Of a stretch of 64,000 nt of DNA, positions 63,037 to 64,000 are shown piece after piece. Every line of letters starts with the position of its first letter. Positions within the stretch are counted from its first letter, which is position 1. Source of the stretch: Celeribacter baekdonensis (lineage in GTDB: Bacteria; Pseudomonadota; Alphaproteobacteria; Rhodobacterales; Rhodobacteraceae); NCBI RefSeq assembly GCF_900102315.1, contig NZ_FNBL01000002.1, positions 97,194 through 161,193 of the forward strand, written 5' to 3'. A model generated the notes under the pieces. The model ran no database searches, had not been told where the DNA came from, and was given only the letters and a program-made list of their open reading frames with translations. The position numbers and the translations under genes were made by a program.

Positions 63037-63839
63037 CGGATCACCTGTGGACGAAGGCGCAGACGGGGGCGTTTGGAGCTCGGCAAATGGCGGTTCAAAT
63101 AGCGATTGATCGCGCCAAACGTCAGGATGATGCAGAGCGTCACACAGACGAAATAGCCCGCCAAAATCGGATAGGGGATGAAGGGGTTGAACGTCTTGTC
63201 GGCAAAATAAGAGGCGTAATACAGCGCATCGCCCTTTTGTTGCAGCGCCGGGAAGCCGGAGAAAAACACCAGGGTGGTGGAGTGAAAGATAAAAATCGCC
63301 TCATTGGTGTAGGCAGGCCAAGCGAGGCGCAACAGCGTCGGCCAGGTGATCCGGCGAAAGCGTTTCCAGCCGGACAGGCCATAGGCATCGGCGGCCTCAA
63401 TGTCGCCTTTCGGGATGGATTGCAGCGCGCCATAGAAAATTTCGGCGGAATAGGCGGTGGTGTTGAGCCACAAGACGATGGCAGCACCAATCCATGCGCT
63501 GGTGAACGCGTCAAAGAGCGGAAAGCTCTGTTTCAAGGAAAGAAACAGGAAATAGCCAAAGAAAAATTGGATGAACAGCGGCGAGCCGCGAAACAAAAAG
63601 ATGAACCATTCTGCGGCTTTGCGCAGCGGTTTGTACCTGCTGTTTTTGGCCAAAGCCATCGCCGTGGCCGAGAAAAAGCCAAACAGGATGGCGAGAAGGC
63701 CAAAGTAGATGTTCCACAACATACCCGACCCGATCAGGGTGATCTGTTCACATAATGTGATGTCGGCACGCGGCAAAAGCCGTTCGCCAATGCCGATGGA
63801 GCGCAGACCGTAATCGGCAACCGTTTGCAGGCAACTCAT
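63033..63839 (-). CDS. Polar amino-acid ABC transporter permease (HisM/ArtM-like)
   Basis: This 268-residue inner-membrane permease has about five hydrophobic helices. The EAA loop is EAADAYGLSGWKRFRRITWP (about 153-172), which contacts the ATPase. FIFLFRGSPLFIQFFFGYF is the family hallmark of the amino-acid/polyamine type. It starts at ATG 63839, overlapping the stop of the next upstream permease by 4 bp, and its own stop overlaps the copy 2 ligase. It likely brings in the amine or amino acid that the ligases then glutamylate. Confidence 0.92.
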   Translation of the reverse strand: MSCLQTVADYGLRSIGIGERLLPRADITLCEQITLIGSGMLWNIYFGLLAILFGFFSATAMALAKNSRYKPLRKAAEWFIFLFRGSPLFIQFFFGYFLFLSLKQSFPLFDAFTSAWIGAAIVLWLNTTAYSAEIFYGALQSIPKGDIEAADAYGLSGWKRFRRITWPTLLRLAWPAYTNEAIFIFHSTTLVFFSGFPALQQKGDALYYASYFADKTFNPFIPYPILAGYFVCVTLCIILTFGAINRYLNRHLPSSKRPRLRLRPQVIR

Positions 63840-64000
63840 GGTGCAGCCCCCGCTTTGCGCAGGGCCTCGCCACCGGCTGTCGCCTGCCCTTGGCTGAGTT
63901 TGCGGGTGACGCGGGAGAGGACGATTTCAGAGACTTTGGTGAAGAGAAGGTAGAACACCAAAAGCGCCAAGAAATACCACATCCGCCAATCTCCATGGGG
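63836..64000 (-). CDS. Second amino-acid ABC permease, C-terminal part only
   Basis: The window edge cuts this gene. The visible 54 residues run from a transmembrane helix (WRMWYFLALLVFYLLFTKVSE) to an Ala/Gly/Arg-rich tail ending GGEALRKAGAAP, in the frame whose stop TGA (63836-63838) overlaps the next permease's start. The pattern of an early permease followed by HisM-like permease is the usual HisQ-HisM order, so the N-terminus, substrate-binding protein and ATPase genes are probably to the right of the window. Other reading frames here are shadows. Confidence 0.7.
   Translation of the reverse strand, partial: PHGDWRMWYFLALLVFYLLFTKVSEIVLSRVTRKLSQGQATAGGEALRKAGAAP

Overview
The window looks like a chromosomal segment of a marine-type Rhodobacterales (Roseobacter-group) alphaproteobacterium. 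The evidence is a GC-rich codon style, a DUF2497/PopZ-like protein, the Rhodobacteraceae small protein of the DUF6280 type, a DUF849 enzyme, a class I polyhydroxyalkanoate (PHA) block in the order phaZ-phaC-phaP-phaR with CTGC-N3-GCAG operators, and long valS with an internal insertion. The genus cannot be fixed by reading alone. Almost all of the window is core, densely packed housekeeping DNA. The accessory DNA is at the left edge.

Layout. 1-1700: the leader-distal end of a type I-E CRISPR array (two identical 29-bp repeats around one 32-bp spacer), then an overlapping cassette of a 36-aa ORF, an excisionase-like 81-aa ORF and a tyrosine recombinase pointing at the 3' end of a tRNA-Cys gene. 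This looks like the right border of an integrated element. 1.8-8.5 kb: isoaspartyl methyltransferase-like protein, TolC-type outer membrane protein, PopZ-like protein, cobQ, cupin, DUF6280, efp. 8.6-17.3 kb: a six-cysteine small protein, a beta-keto acid cleavage enzyme, ygfZ, a TIGR04283-type glycosyltransferase whose 3' end overlaps an ABC exporter gene antisense, a phosphatase, two aminotransferases and a crotonase. 17.4-29.5 kb: valS, a serine-hydrolase-fold protein that appears to lack its nucleophile, an Lrp regulator divergent from an ornithine-decarboxylase-like gene, a DUF2235 protein, metF divergent from a MetR-like regulator, suhB, an Flp-type pilin, a GFA protein and a rhomboid protease. 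29.7-44 kb: tRNA-Leu(UAA), two glycosyltransferase-like genes, metG, an aldo-keto reductase, two lipoproteins, an epimerase, MATE, an aspartate aminotransferase, sdhE, a MarR regulator, DUF1194, gloA, thyA and folA. 44-50.3 kb: SGNH hydrolase, cold-shock protein, ArsC-like protein, a four-gene bufferin-type RiPP operon (DUF2282 precursor, DUF692/MNIO enzyme, DUF2063 partner, DoxX) and thrS. 50.3-59 kb: a GC-rich structured non-coding stretch, two alpha/beta hydrolases, the PHA block, a LysR regulator and a DegT aminotransferase. 59.5-64 kb: an overlapping operon of two glutamine-synthetase-like ligases, a class I glutamine amidotransferase and polar amino-acid ABC permeases, the last one cut by the window edge.

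The most interesting systems are the bufferin-like RiPP operon (45.5-48.0 kb), the CRISPR/integrase/tRNA-Cys junction, the repeated PhaR operators across the PHA genes, the structured intergenic RNA candidate upstream of the 50.6-kb hydrolase, and several proteins whose expected catalytic residues are changed. Strong inverted repeats with T-runs mark many transcription units. Convergent genes often have stop codons that abut or overlap.
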